Shown: positions 8,624 to 16,771, counted from the stretch's first letter. The stretch: 20,059 nt of DNA from Chitinophagaceae bacterium UBA2791 (GCA_002352105.1 DEHV01000059.1:21725-41783), one strand, 5' to 3'. Translations and numbers: made by a program. The notes: generated by a model not told the origin, from the sequence alone.

Positions 8624-9820
8624 TTATTTCCAAACCACGTTGTCATTTCCCCTTATACCGCGGGACGGGAAGGGATTCTTTTCTGTAAAAGAGTACAGCG
8701 CTTTCTGATCTTCTATAACGATATTGTCTTCCTTAAGCGTTCCATCGGGGTTCATGGCTTTCGTCAGGTCGAGCCCCAGGTGTTTGGCCAGAAACGGGTA
8801 AACCGCCTTGCGTTTACTATCATCATAGCCGTGAAATTCTTCGGGAAAATGGGCATTTTCAACCCGCTCAGGTTTACCCAGGAGGGTATAAATATATTTC
8901 AGGTGAGGGTATTCAACTTCCGGCGTGTTTTTTGTCCAGTCGCCTCCTACAGAAACCAGCAACATAGGGCGGGGAGCGGCAAGCGCGGCAATTTCTACAT
9001 TATTGGTTTGGTAGTTATTCCCTTTATGGATAGGCATTCCGCTTTCACATATGCATCCGCCAAAAAAATGAGCGGATACCATCACTACCGGAACACTTAC
9101 GGCAATGCGGTCGTCCACGGCGGCTAGCAGGAAGGTTTGGGTGCCTCCCCCCGAAGCGCCGGTCATGCCGATCCTTTTCGGATCAACGCCCAGGGATAGC
9201 AGGAAATCCACGCTGCGTATGCTGTTCCAGAGTTGTTGCCTTACTGCCAGCGGATGACCGTGCTTCCATCCAAATTCTGCCATCTGTCCATAACCCACCA
9301 TATCATACGACCAGACCACTGCGCCCATGCGGGCCATGGCGGCGTGACGTTGCTGCGCTTCTACGCGATAACGGCCATAGTTCTCAGGTTTTGACCAATG
9401 GCCTTCCACGCTGATTATAGCAGGCGGCCTGCCCTTGGTACGGGCGGTAGGCGTATACAGGCTCCCGGTAACAAATACGCCCGGCATGCTTTCGATCGCT
9501 ACATTTTGCACCTGGTATCCATCATATATGCGGGTCTCGCCGAAAATGGGATTGAGAGGAGTTTTTTTTGGATATTTTTCCAGGCCCGCGCCCGTTAAAA
9601 TATGTTTGCGAATGGTTTTGGTCCTGTTGTTCCAGGCGGCAGCGGTGGTATAGGACGATCGCATCTGCTCCAGGAACAGCTTACCCTGTTCCTCTGTCCA
9701 ATGGGCGCCCACGCAAAGCATGGTATCCGCTTTTGTGTTGGCGGACTCCTGGGAAAAACCGGCATGAAAAGAAAGGAATAAAGCCCAGGCAAATAGTAAA
9801 GCTAGTCTGTTGTTCTTCAT
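8624..9820 (-). CDS. Single-domain secreted serine esterase (acetylxylan-esterase-like alpha/beta hydrolase)
   Basis: A 398-residue exported alpha/beta hydrolase and the first gene of the esterase run. The signal peptide is about residues 1-20 (cleavage near SFHA/GFSQ). The catalytic triad is readable. Ser223 lies in GMTGASGGGTQT, Asp294 in VSVGGDWT, and His330 in EEFHGYDD. The oxyanion-side segment is VEGHWSK (~138-144), and CICES (Cys256, Cys258) matches the CxCE motif of the three longer paralogs. It lacks the second, pseudo-hydrolase domain, so it corresponds to the catalytic half of the ~690-residue enzymes. Family knowledge points to ester hydrolysis on carbohydrate or a small exported substrate. 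The exact subfamily (AXE1-like versus Abhydrolase_7-like) would need a profile search. It follows the susD terminator by about 220 bp, so it probably has its own promoter. Confidence 0.85.
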   Translation of the reverse strand: MKNNRLALLFAWALFLSFHAGFSQESANTKADTMLCVGAHWTEEQGKLFLEQMRSSYTTAAAWNNRTKTIRKHILTGAGLEKYPKKTPLNPIFGETRIYDGYQVQNVAIESMPGVFVTGSLYTPTARTKGRPPAIISVEGHWSKPENYGRYRVEAQQRHAAMARMGAVVWSYDMVGYGQMAEFGWKHGHPLAVRQQLWNSIRSVDFLLSLGVDPKRIGMTGASGGGTQTFLLAAVDDRIAVSVPVVMVSAHFFGGCICESGMPIHKGNNYQTNNVEIAALAAPRPMLLVSVGGDWTKNTPEVEYPHLKYIYTLLGKPERVENAHFPEEFHGYDDSKRKAVYPFLAKHLGLDLTKAMNPDGTLKEDNIVIEDQKALYSFTEKNPFPSRGIRGNDNVVWK

Positions 9821-10043
9821 ATAGCGCTTATTTTATTTTACAAATCCATACTGTTCCGTCATATCCGAACCTGCCAAAGCAGGCGCCATTGCTTCCATAT
9901 ACGCCGGCGATTAAGATCCTGTCCGGCTCCTTCTGTTTAATGATATACTGAATATAATGAATAAATCAAAGGCCGCCGGAAAAATGCAGGGATAAAAGTC
10001 CGGGAACGTTATCGATGGAGTTGGCCGGGTTGGCCATCAATCC
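9821..10043 (-). other. Intergenic region expected to hold the esterase-run promoter
   Basis: This stretch lies between the susD terminator and the first esterase gene and contains no credible gene. A promoter for the five-gene run should lie here if the terminator is efficient. I find no exact TAnnTTTG on the minus strand. The two weak candidates are TATGGATTTG (9850-9841, two bases too many between TA and TTTG) and TTTG at 9970-9967 followed about 19 bases later by TATATCATT. A small 5-bp stem with a 4-base loop (CCTGC-CAAA-GCAGG) sits at 9870-9883. Neither promoter candidate is convincing. Confidence 0.3.
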
Positions 10044-10078
10044 AAAAAAAATGCCGATACTATGTTGTACCGGCATTT
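10044..10078 (-). terminator. Intrinsic terminator of the susCD transcript
   Basis: On the minus strand, an inverted repeat of 12 positions with one mismatch (AAATGCCGGTAC at 10078-10067 with GTATCGGCATTT at 10060-10049) encloses a 6-base loop. It is followed by a run of eight T (10051-10044, overlapping the stem base). It starts about 40 bp after the susD stop codon. This is a textbook Rho-independent terminator and separates the uptake genes from the esterase run. Confidence 0.85.
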
Positions 10079-10119
10079 ACTTAGATGCGTTAGAATGTAT
10101 TAGGCTACTTTATCAATGC

Positions 10120-11835
10120 TTATTCCCATCCGGGGTTCTGCGTCAGGTTCTCGTTCAGGATAAGCTGTAGCTGAGGAATCGGATCCAGGTAGTCTCTGTC
10201 TAATTTGAAGCCGTATCCATCGGGTAGCGCGTTTCTGAATACGTCTACAAAACCATTCTCATCCACCGGTAAAGTAGGGGTGACCGCGAATTGAGAAGCC
10301 TTGGCTCCCTTGGGTCTTTTGCCAACGATCAGTTCATCGGCGGCAGCCCAGCGGGCGATATCATGCCAGCGGAGATTTTCCAAAACCAGTTCGACCTTGC
10401 GTTCTCTCCTGATCTCATTGATAAGCGGAGATAGCGCAGGAAACTCCCAGTTGGGATCAACAGCAATATTGTTCATATCCAGGTTAGGCATGCCTACCCT
10501 ATCCCTTAATTTTTTGATCGTAAGATCAATATCGCCCTGGGTAACCTGTCCCAGCTCAGCCCTGGCCTCCACATAATTCAGCAACACCTCTGCATACCGG
10601 TATTGTATAGACGGCGTTTCTTCAAAGTTCAGGTGGTGATAAGCCATCACCGGGTTATAGTCCTTGCGCCGTACATATCCTGTTGCCGGGGAGAATGTTC
10701 CATTGGAGTACAGGATATCATAAGCTTCCTGCCAGTACTGCGTTGTTCCATTCAGATTGATCTTCCATTCGACATCGGGAGTAAAAACGGTTTGGCGGAA
10801 CCGCGGATCCCGGTTTTGCGTTTCTGTGAGTATATTGTTATAACCCTGGAACAATGCGTTGCCGGCGATAGGCCTCCCATCGGTGCACAAATAAGAGTCG
10901 GCGAGTTCCTTGGTCAATCCATATCCCTGGGGGGTCTCAAAACGATACAGTTTGCTATGGCTATGAATATTCAGGTCCAGGTCCATTTTGGTCCAGAACA
11001 TCACTTCCTTATTGGCCGAATAATCGCGCAAACCGAAAAGATCAAAATAATCATTGCCGGGATTGCCTGTGGCATAGATATCATACAAGCCCGAGCCCAT
11101 GATCTCGCCTGCAGCGGCAACCGCCTTGGTAAAGTATTTGTCGGGATTGGGCGATTCCACGCCGAATACTGTGCCCTGGTGGTATTTCTCCCAGCTGCCC
11201 TCATACAAAGCCACCCGGGATTGCATCAGCAACGCGATCCACCTGTTGATCCGGGAAGCGCCGTCTGTTTTATCGGCAGTAAGATACAATGCGGCGGAAT
11301 CAAGGTCCTGGATAATGTAGTCGGCAATGACATTTCGCGGAGACCTGGCTGTGTACAATTCCGGAGAGCTGGTGCCAAGCACCTTATCCACCCAAGGCAC
11401 TCCTCCAAAGCTTCTCAACAGGTTAAAATAAAAGAAGGCCCGGAAAAAGAAAGCTTCGCCTACATACTGCTTGTACTTGTCAAAATCTTCCTCGCATTTG
11501 TGATAGTTCTCTAAAAAATAATTGGCGGTTCTAACGCCTGCATAGCTTAAAGAGGGAGCATGATTAAAGACGGTCCTGGTGCCTCGTAATCTTTCGTTGA
11601 CAGAGGTCTCCAGGATATAAACATCTGCTCCCAGGTCTCCTACGTTGTTTCCTGAGATCGGGAAATTGCTTCTGTCGTAATATTGATTGACGTAAAGTTT
11701 GAGATCATTTGCCGATTTAAAAAACACCGGTTCTGTTACCTGATCGAGGGGATACCTGTTGAGAAAATCTTTCTGGCATGCCGTAAACAACAGGCTGACC
11801 AAAAAAATAGACAATATATATTTTGCTGTGTTCAT
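10120..11835 (-). CDS. susD-like: SusD/RagB-family outer-membrane nutrient-binding lipoprotein
   Basis: A 571-residue lipoprotein of normal SusD length. The lipobox LFTAC places the lipidated cysteine at residue 20, so it should sit on the outer membrane as the lid of the SusC receptor. Family hallmarks are visible in order: the N-terminal FLNRYPLDQVTEPVFFKS region (~24-41), FFRAFFYFNLLRSFGGVPWV (~130-149) of the TPR-like part, RYAEVLLNYVEARAELG (~413-429), INEIRRERKVELVLENLRW (~472-490), and the typical ending QNPGWE. It starts 25 bp after susC and is clearly cotranscribed with it, then is followed by a strong terminator. The ligand is probably a glycan or oligosaccharide, as for most of the family, but nothing in the sequence names it. 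Confidence 0.95.
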   Translation of the reverse strand: MNTAKYILSIFLVSLLFTACQKDFLNRYPLDQVTEPVFFKSANDLKLYVNQYYDRSNFPISGNNVGDLGADVYILETSVNERLRGTRTVFNHAPSLSYAGVRTANYFLENYHKCEEDFDKYKQYVGEAFFFRAFFYFNLLRSFGGVPWVDKVLGTSSPELYTARSPRNVIADYIIQDLDSAALYLTADKTDGASRINRWIALLMQSRVALYEGSWEKYHQGTVFGVESPNPDKYFTKAVAAAGEIMGSGLYDIYATGNPGNDYFDLFGLRDYSANKEVMFWTKMDLDLNIHSHSKLYRFETPQGYGLTKELADSYLCTDGRPIAGNALFQGYNNILTETQNRDPRFRQTVFTPDVEWKINLNGTTQYWQEAYDILYSNGTFSPATGYVRRKDYNPVMAYHHLNFEETPSIQYRYAEVLLNYVEARAELGQVTQGDIDLTIKKLRDRVGMPNLDMNNIAVDPNWEFPALSPLINEIRRERKVELVLENLRWHDIARWAAADELIVGKRPKGAKASQFAVTPTLPVDENGFVDVFRNALPDGYGFKLDRDYLDPIPQLQLILNENLTQNPGWE

Positions 11836-11860
11836 GTGTGCTAAAGTTTTGAGTTTTTGC

Positions 11861-14800
11861 CTAGAATGTCAGGTTGACGCCAAAAGAAAACATCTGGTTG
11901 ATCGGGTAGATCTCTCCCATGTCTATCCCGCGTTCGCTTGAGTTTAGGAGAACATCTTCCCTGGCGCTTGAAGCCACCGCGGTTTCCGGTTCATACATTT
12001 TCGGCAGTTTGGAGAAAGTGAGCAGGTTTTCCGCAGAAAAATAAACCCGGGCGCGGTTGATAAAAACCCGCTGCAATACTTTGGGCGGTATGGTATACCC
12101 AACCTGCAGGTTTTTTAATCTCAGGTAAGCGGCATTTAACACGTATCGGCTCTGGTCCCTGATATTTTTATTCCGCTCAGCGGAGAAATAAGGCCTGGGA
12201 AAATAGGAATCGGTATTGGGGCCGAGCATATTGGTCTCATCGGCAGGTCTCCAATAATCTAACATTTTTCCTCCCTTAAAAATGCCTGAATTGTTCGGCG
12301 CAGCCATAAGCCCCCAGAAATACTCCGAATGGGTCTGCGGTAAAAAGTCGCGCTTGCCGATCCCCTGCCAGAACATATTGAAGTCGAGGTTTTTCCACCT
12401 GAACCCGGCCATTATCCCATAATTGAACTTAGGCGTTGTATTTGCAATTACGGAAAGATCGCCATGGTCGTCAAGGGTCCTGCTGCCTTCGTTGATCACG
12501 CCGTCGCCATTCAGGTCTTTATAGATGATGTCTCCAGCGCCCCAGTTGTTGTGATAGGCAGTCTGATCAGGCATGCTCTCATCCTTATCCTGCATGATCC
12601 TGTCGGTGGTCAGTCCCCATATCTCGCCAAATACTTTTCCCTTATACCAGCCGTTGATATTGACCGCTTCTGCCAGGTAATCCGTGATAACGGTTCTCGA
12701 ACGGCCTACCGTTAGCCGGGCATCATAAGAGAAATTGGAACTTAACCTGTCCTGCCAGGCAAGCGATAACTCAAGGCCCTTTGTTGATAGCGTAGCGTTA
12801 TTGGCCAAAGGAACGCCGGTTCCCAGTAAGGAAGGCAATTCCAGAACAGCGCCCATCATATCGGAAGTAACCCGGTTGTACCAGTCGAATGTCAGGTTCA
12901 GGCGGTTGTTTAGAAAGCCGGCATCCAAGCCCAAATCCAGGGTAGTAATGGTTTCCCAGGTCAGCCCATCGGTAACGATACCGGGCATGGTAGCATACAA
13001 GGGCACTTCGTTGCCGATGATATACCCGGGATTAGCATAATTGTCTGCATTTCTTCTATACTGCACATTTATAGTGGGTAAGAAAAGATTGTCTGTCACT
13101 CTCTGATTACCCAGTGAACCATAGGAACCTCTTAATTTAAACGTATTGATATAGGGTTCAAGAGGCGCCCAGAAATTCTCCTTGGCCATATTATAGCCTA
13201 CAGAGGCGGAAGGGAAAAATCCCCATCTGGATCCCGGCGCAAACTTAGAAGAACCATCATAGCGGGCGCTGAATTCAAACAGGTATTTTTCGTTGTAGTT
13301 ATAATTCAGCCGGCCGAATACGCCCTGGGTAGCCCAGTGCGACATCCGATCCCTTAAAGTAAAATCTCCGGTTGCCGTATTGATGGAAGGAACCTGGTCA
13401 GTGATCAGGTTCATTTTGGAACCAGCTAAGAGCCGGTCATAACTTTTGTCCTGCTCATAGCCGACCAGCGCCTTAAAATAATGGCCGCCTAATTGCTTTT
13501 CATAGGAGGTAAAGGCGCCGAGCTGGTAATAATCTCCCTGGCTCAGGCTGGTTATGAAACCCGTAGTTGCTTCGCCGATATTCCCTGTCGTGCCATTGGG
13601 AATCGGCACCGGCACGGGCTTGGGGTTGCGGTCGGAAGTCCCCCACCTGTTATTGTAACGGTAGTATATATTGGTTTTCCATCCTTTTACCGGCTCTATT
13701 TCAGTACCGATATTGAGCCATAGATCGTTGTTTTCGGTAATGATCCTGCCCCCCTGCTCCAAAACCAGCACCAGGGGATTGGCCACCGATCCATCAATAT
13801 TGTACATGGGCATGGTGGGCCAGAAATCGATGAACTGCGACCAGGTATAGGTTCTTTCCAATCCTACCATCCCGATAGGGGCGTTTGTTTTGGTCTTCCC
13901 GTATTTTGCGCTAAAATTAAAGGAAACCCAATCGGCTATCTGCGAGTTCAGGTTGGCCAGAATATTATAACGTTTGTACCCGTCGTCTCCCCAGCTATAC
14001 AATCCGGGTTGATCGAATATTCCGGCATTCACATAGTACTGGTTCTTTTTATCTCCGCCACTGGCGCTGACATTATGCTTTTGATAGATGGAGTAATCTT
14101 TATAATACATCCGGGTCCAATCGTAATTGGCATTGCCGTCCCATCTTCCTCTCCATTGGCTATACGGGGGTTTGTTCGGATCGTATTCTGTGGTATAGGT
14201 GCCATCAAGGTACCCTTTGATCCGGTCTACCTGGTCGGCAGGGAAAGTGGGCGTTACATTGGCGTTTGTTGCCGCCTGGTTAAAGGCCGTGGCATATACC
14301 AGGGAGTTTTCCATCCTGGGTACATAAATAGGAACCGTAAACGAAGTGTTATTGCTATACTGGATGCTCACCGGTTGGTTTTTTGCGCCCTTTTTGGTCG
14401 TGATCATGATCACTCCAAAAGCCGCACGGGAACCATATACTGCAGAAGCCGAAGCGTCTTTCAAAACGGAAATGCTTTCAATGGACTCGGGATCCAGGAA
14501 ATCAGGATTGGCTTCCACGCCGTCCACCAATATCAAAGGCTGCGCGTCGGAGTTTATACTTCCCACTCCCCTGATGTTCCAGCGCTGGGATGCGCCTGGT
14601 TCCCCTCCCATATTATTTAAGACAATATTGGTATTGGGTGAAGCCCCCTGTACCAGCATGGCCACATTCGGCGCCGGCCGATTGGCCAGCATTTCGCCGT
14701 CCACCACATCTATCGCCCCGGTCAAATTGCTTTTTTTCTGGGTTCCATAACCCACGACCACCACTTCGTCCAGGTCCAACAGGTCCTCCTCGAGGGTAAT

Positions 14801-15424
14801 ATTAAGTGTAGTATTGCCTGAAACCACCACTTCCTTTGGCTTGAAGCCTACGATCGTAAATACCAGCGTTTCCCCAGCCTTAGGAATAGTGAGTTGGAAA
14901 CTGCCGTTGCCGTCCGTATAGGCGCCCAGCGAGCTGTTTTTAACGCTTACGGACACCCCTTGCAAGGGCCGGCCCTCTTCATCGATCACCTTACCCGACA
15001 CAATGATATCCAGGATTTCCCGGGTATCCGGCGCCTGGTAAGTGGCTAGCGTTTTTTTTCGCTCCACCAATACCCGCTTGTTGCGGATCTCATAGGTGAG
15101 CGGTTGATTGGCAAAAATGTTATCCAGGATGGTCTGTAAAGGAGCGTTCCTGACATGGATGCTAACAGGTCTGGCTTCTCTCATGTCCTCCATCAGGTAG
15201 ATGAAGTGATAACCGGTTTGTTTACGCAGTTCTGTGAAGATCTTGGTCAATGCCGCATTGTCCGCTTTTATGCTTGCTTTCTGCGCATGAACGGTCGCGC
15301 TGGCCTGCATAAAAGAGAGCATTATGATTAGGGCGGAGATCTTAACCATAATCAGCAGTTTGAACAGAACATTAAGATTTGGTTTGTAGCAGCTAGTTGC
15401 AAGATAGTTTCTATACATTTGCAT
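11861..15424 (-). CDS. susC-like: SusC/RagA TonB-dependent receptor with STN signalling domain
   Basis: A 1187-residue outer-membrane receptor. The signal peptide has a long N-region typical of the group (hydrophobic core ~26-40, likely cleavage after VHA at 47). An STN domain follows (~50-122: DNAALTKIFTELRKQTGYHF, NAPLQTILDNIF), which is the part that contacts FecR-type anti-sigma factors. A carboxypeptidase-regulatory-like domain (~141-213: VSGKVIDEEGRPLQGV, TDGNGSFQLTI) comes next. Then the plug begins (DEVVVVGYGTQKK ~219-231, PLILVDGVE ~296-304, SISVLKDASASAVYGSRA ~317-334). The remainder is the 22-stranded barrel, ending in the outer-membrane signature FSFGVNLTF. It pairs with SusD 25 bp downstream. 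The STN domain and the upstream sigma/FecR pair indicate transenvelope signalling control. Met26 is a possible alternative start, but Met1 fits the family. A predicted antisense RNA covers its leader. Confidence 0.96.
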   Translation of the reverse strand: MQMYRNYLATSCYKPNLNVLFKLLIMVKISALIIMLSFMQASATVHAQKASIKADNAALTKIFTELRKQTGYHFIYLMEDMREARPVSIHVRNAPLQTILDNIFANQPLTYEIRNKRVLVERKKTLATYQAPDTREILDIIVSGKVIDEEGRPLQGVSVSVKNSSLGAYTDGNGSFQLTIPKAGETLVFTIVGFKPKEVVVSGNTTLNITLEEDLLDLDEVVVVGYGTQKKSNLTGAIDVVDGEMLANRPAPNVAMLVQGASPNTNIVLNNMGGEPGASQRWNIRGVGSINSDAQPLILVDGVEANPDFLDPESIESISVLKDASASAVYGSRAAFGVIMITTKKGAKNQPVSIQYSNNTSFTVPIYVPRMENSLVYATAFNQAATNANVTPTFPADQVDRIKGYLDGTYTTEYDPNKPPYSQWRGRWDGNANYDWTRMYYKDYSIYQKHNVSASGGDKKNQYYVNAGIFDQPGLYSWGDDGYKRYNILANLNSQIADWVSFNFSAKYGKTKTNAPIGMVGLERTYTWSQFIDFWPTMPMYNIDGSVANPLVLVLEQGGRIITENNDLWLNIGTEIEPVKGWKTNIYYRYNNRWGTSDRNPKPVPVPIPNGTTGNIGEATTGFITSLSQGDYYQLGAFTSYEKQLGGHYFKALVGYEQDKSYDRLLAGSKMNLITDQVPSINTATGDFTLRDRMSHWATQGVFGRLNYNYNEKYLFEFSARYDGSSKFAPGSRWGFFPSASVGYNMAKENFWAPLEPYINTFKLRGSYGSLGNQRVTDNLFLPTINVQYRRNADNYANPGYIIGNEVPLYATMPGIVTDGLTWETITTLDLGLDAGFLNNRLNLTFDWYNRVTSDMMGAVLELPSLLGTGVPLANNATLSTKGLELSLAWQDRLSSNFSYDARLTVGRSRTVITDYLAEAVNINGWYKGKVFGEIWGLTTDRIMQDKDESMPDQTAYHNNWGAGDIIYKDLNGDGVINEGSRTLDDHGDLSVIANTTPKFNYGIMAGFRWKNLDFNMFWQGIGKRDFLPQTHSEYFWGLMAAPNNSGIFKGGKMLDYWRPADETNMLGPNTDSYFPRPYFSAERNKNIRDQSRYVLNAAYLRLKNLQVGYTIPPKVLQRVFINRARVYFSAENLLTFSKLPKMYEPETAVASSAREDVLLNSSERGIDMGEIYPINQMFSFGVNLTF
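15414..15421 (+). promoter_or_regulatory. Plus-strand TAnnTTTG -7 element beside the susC start codon
   Basis: TACATTTG matches the Bacteroidota housekeeping -7 element TAnnTTTG exactly and points away from susC on the plus strand. Candidate upstream elements are TTTG at 15383-15386 (27 bp away, long) and TTG at 15397-15399 (14 bp away, short), so the -33 part is weak. The element lies within susC codons 2-4 on the opposite strand and directly abuts the susC start codon at 15424-15422. Transcription would start near 15426-15429. Confidence 0.45.
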
Positions 15425-15426
15425 TT

Positions 15427-15522
15427 GGTTTAATTATTACTAGTTTAAGACAGCTTGGAATAATTAACTGGGTCAGCGGTAACGCTGATCAACCAGGAGC
15501 GTTGCAGCGCTTCTGGTTTTTT
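15427..15522 (+). ncRNA. Predicted cis-antisense sRNA opposite the susC leader (DonS-like position)
   Basis: No gene reads plus-ward here, yet the spacer has the layout of a short plus-strand transcript. It has an upstream TAnnTTTG, a ~45-nt AT-rich 5' part, and two adjacent hairpins, the second followed by T residues. Hairpin 1 (15471-15490) has a 6-bp stem TCAGCG/CGCTGA closed by GTAA, a GNRA-type loop on the plus strand, extended by one G-T and one G-C pair. Hairpin 2 is an 11-bp stem. In both stems one pair is G-T on the plus strand but A-C on the minus strand, so the folds favour a plus-strand RNA. The RNA would be about 95 nt and fully antisense to the susC 5' leader. Bacteroides PULs with sigma/anti-sigma control are known to carry such repressing antisense RNAs (DonS type). 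The transcript itself is inferred. Confidence 0.5.
15491..15522 (+). terminator. Plus-strand intrinsic terminator between fecR and susC
   Basis: The left arm AACCAGGAGCG (15491-15501) pairs with CGCTTCTGGTT (15508-15518) as 11 continuous pairs including one G-T, with a 6-base loop. Six T residues (15517-15522) overlap and follow the stem, then ATTCGTTTT. Read on the minus strand the stem has an A-C mismatch and no T-tract follows, so it would not terminate fecR or susC transcription. All protein genes around it are on the minus strand, so its only obvious client is the predicted antisense RNA. Confidence 0.65.
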
Positions 15523-15555
15523 ATTCGTTTTAGTTAAGGGTGATATTTCTGTTGA

Positions 15556-16716
15556 TTATTGCATGACTCTTACCTCCTTTCCATTTTTTTCAAACCTGAT
15601 ATGGGTAAGGGTTCCCAGGTCGGCCAGCAACTCGTCTAATTCAGCTGTGACCGGGAAAGTGCCTCCAAATTTTTTGCTGGGAACATTGCCTTCTATCGTT
15701 ACTTCGATATCATACCAGCGGGCAACATTGCGCATAATAGAAACAATGTCTTTTCCGTCAAAAACAAAATAACCGTTGTACCAGGCCATCGTATTTTCAA
15801 TATTGGCCTTATACTGCGTTATTTCATCGTTGCCCTCCCGGGTAATTCCCTGGTATCCCGGCGTGATCTTAGCTACGCTTGCATTCTTCATGATGTTTAC
15901 CCCGCCTTCCAGCAAGGTAGTTATTACCGATCTGTCCGTCGAATAAGCCGAAACATTAAAATGGGTGCCCGTAACCGCAATTTTTGTATCATGTGCGGAA
16001 ACAAAAAAAGGCCTTTCCTTATCCTCTGCTACTTCAAAATAAGCCTCTCCCTCCAGGGTAACTTTGCGTTCTTTGGCGCCAAATACAACCGGGTAAGTAA
16101 AGGTGGAAGCGGTATTTAACCATACCCTGGTGCCATCGGGCAGGGTAAGCCTGAATTGCTTTCCATTCGGGATCCGTATGGTGTTCAGGATTTCCTTTTC
16201 TGTCTGCCCGCTTAGGTTTTTGGAAGATCTGGTTCCTTCATAAACGAGCTGGGCATCGCTTGTTTTTTTTATGGCTACCCCCGTTCCCTGGCTGATAATG
16301 CCATTGGCCTGTTCATCCAGGCGGATCACAGAACCATCGTCAAGCGTTAAGGTAATGCCATCGGCCGGCAAAACCGTTTCCACGATCGTGAGCGGTTTGT
16401 CTTCTTCCTTATCTACGACGTTTCCCGGGTTTTGCAGGAATAAAAGCATGCCGGAGCTCAGCAGCAATATGACAGAAGCGGCAACCCCTGCATACCATAT
16501 CCTCGCTCCCTGGGAGCGTTTTTTGGCAAACCGCTTATTGTCGATCGATTGCTTTATGCTGATCCCCATCAATATCCTTTCTTCTTCGCTATTCCATTCC
16601 CAATCGCCATAGATGGGGTTTTGCAGGATCATCTCCTCAAGCCTTTCCTTTTCTTCAATGGTACATTCCCCTTTCGAATAGCGAATGAGCAAATGCTTAA
16701 GTTCTTGTTGGGTCAT
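15556..16716 (-). CDS. FecR-family anti-sigma factor with DUF4974-like C-terminal domain
   Basis: A 386-residue inner-membrane signalling protein. The cytoplasmic N-terminal part (~1-70, including LLIRYSKGECTIEEKERLEEMI) should bind the ECF sigma factor encoded just upstream. One membrane helix spans about residues 73-95. The periplasmic FecR domain (~178-275) shows RIPNGKQFRLTLPDGTRVWLN, LEGEAYFEVA, PFFVSA, and VTGTHFNVSAY. The C-terminal domain (~315-386: YFVFDGKDIVSIMRNVARWY, KKFGGTF) is the STN-like DUF4974 portion that meets the receptor's signalling domain. It follows the sigma gene by 55 bp and precedes susC by 131 bp, which is the standard order for this regulatory circuit. Length and domain order are normal for the Bacteroidota form. 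Confidence 0.93.
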   Translation of the reverse strand: MTQQELKHLLIRYSKGECTIEEKERLEEMILQNPIYGDWEWNSEEERILMGISIKQSIDNKRFAKKRSQGARIWYAGVAASVILLLSSGMLLFLQNPGNVVDKEEDKPLTIVETVLPADGITLTLDDGSVIRLDEQANGIISQGTGVAIKKTSDAQLVYEGTRSSKNLSGQTEKEILNTIRIPNGKQFRLTLPDGTRVWLNTASTFTYPVVFGAKERKVTLEGEAYFEVAEDKERPFFVSAHDTKIAVTGTHFNVSAYSTDRSVITTLLEGGVNIMKNASVAKITPGYQGITREGNDEITQYKANIENTMAWYNGYFVFDGKDIVSIMRNVARWYDIEVTIEGNVPSKKFGGTFPVTAELDELLADLGTLTHIRFEKNGKEVRVMQ

Positions 16717-16771
16717 CTTATGGAGCCGATTTTAATACCGGCTTCTTCATATAAGAGTACTTAAAGAACGG

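Noticed and set aside
8612..9127. A 171-codon plus-strand frame opposite the short esterase
   Set aside because: It is antisense to the catalytic region of a gene with a complete Ser-Asp-His triad, so it is a shadow frame.
9870..9883. Small stem-loop CCTGC-CAAA-GCAGG upstream of the esterase run
   Set aside because: Five pairs with no T-tract and no partner repeat; too short to call a regulatory element.
10603..11514. A 303-codon plus-strand open frame opposite the SusD gene
   Set aside because: It is fully antisense to a clear SusD gene, has no recognisable domain, and its length follows from low stop density opposite that coding frame.
14009..14620. A 203-codon plus-strand open frame opposite susC
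   Set aside because: It lies entirely within the antisense of the plug/barrel region of a strongly conserved receptor and has no family resemblance.
16726..16745. Short inverted repeat AGCCG/CGGCT between the sigma and fecR genes
   Set aside because: It has only five pairs around a 10-base AT-rich loop with no T-tract, which is expected by chance and not a terminator.
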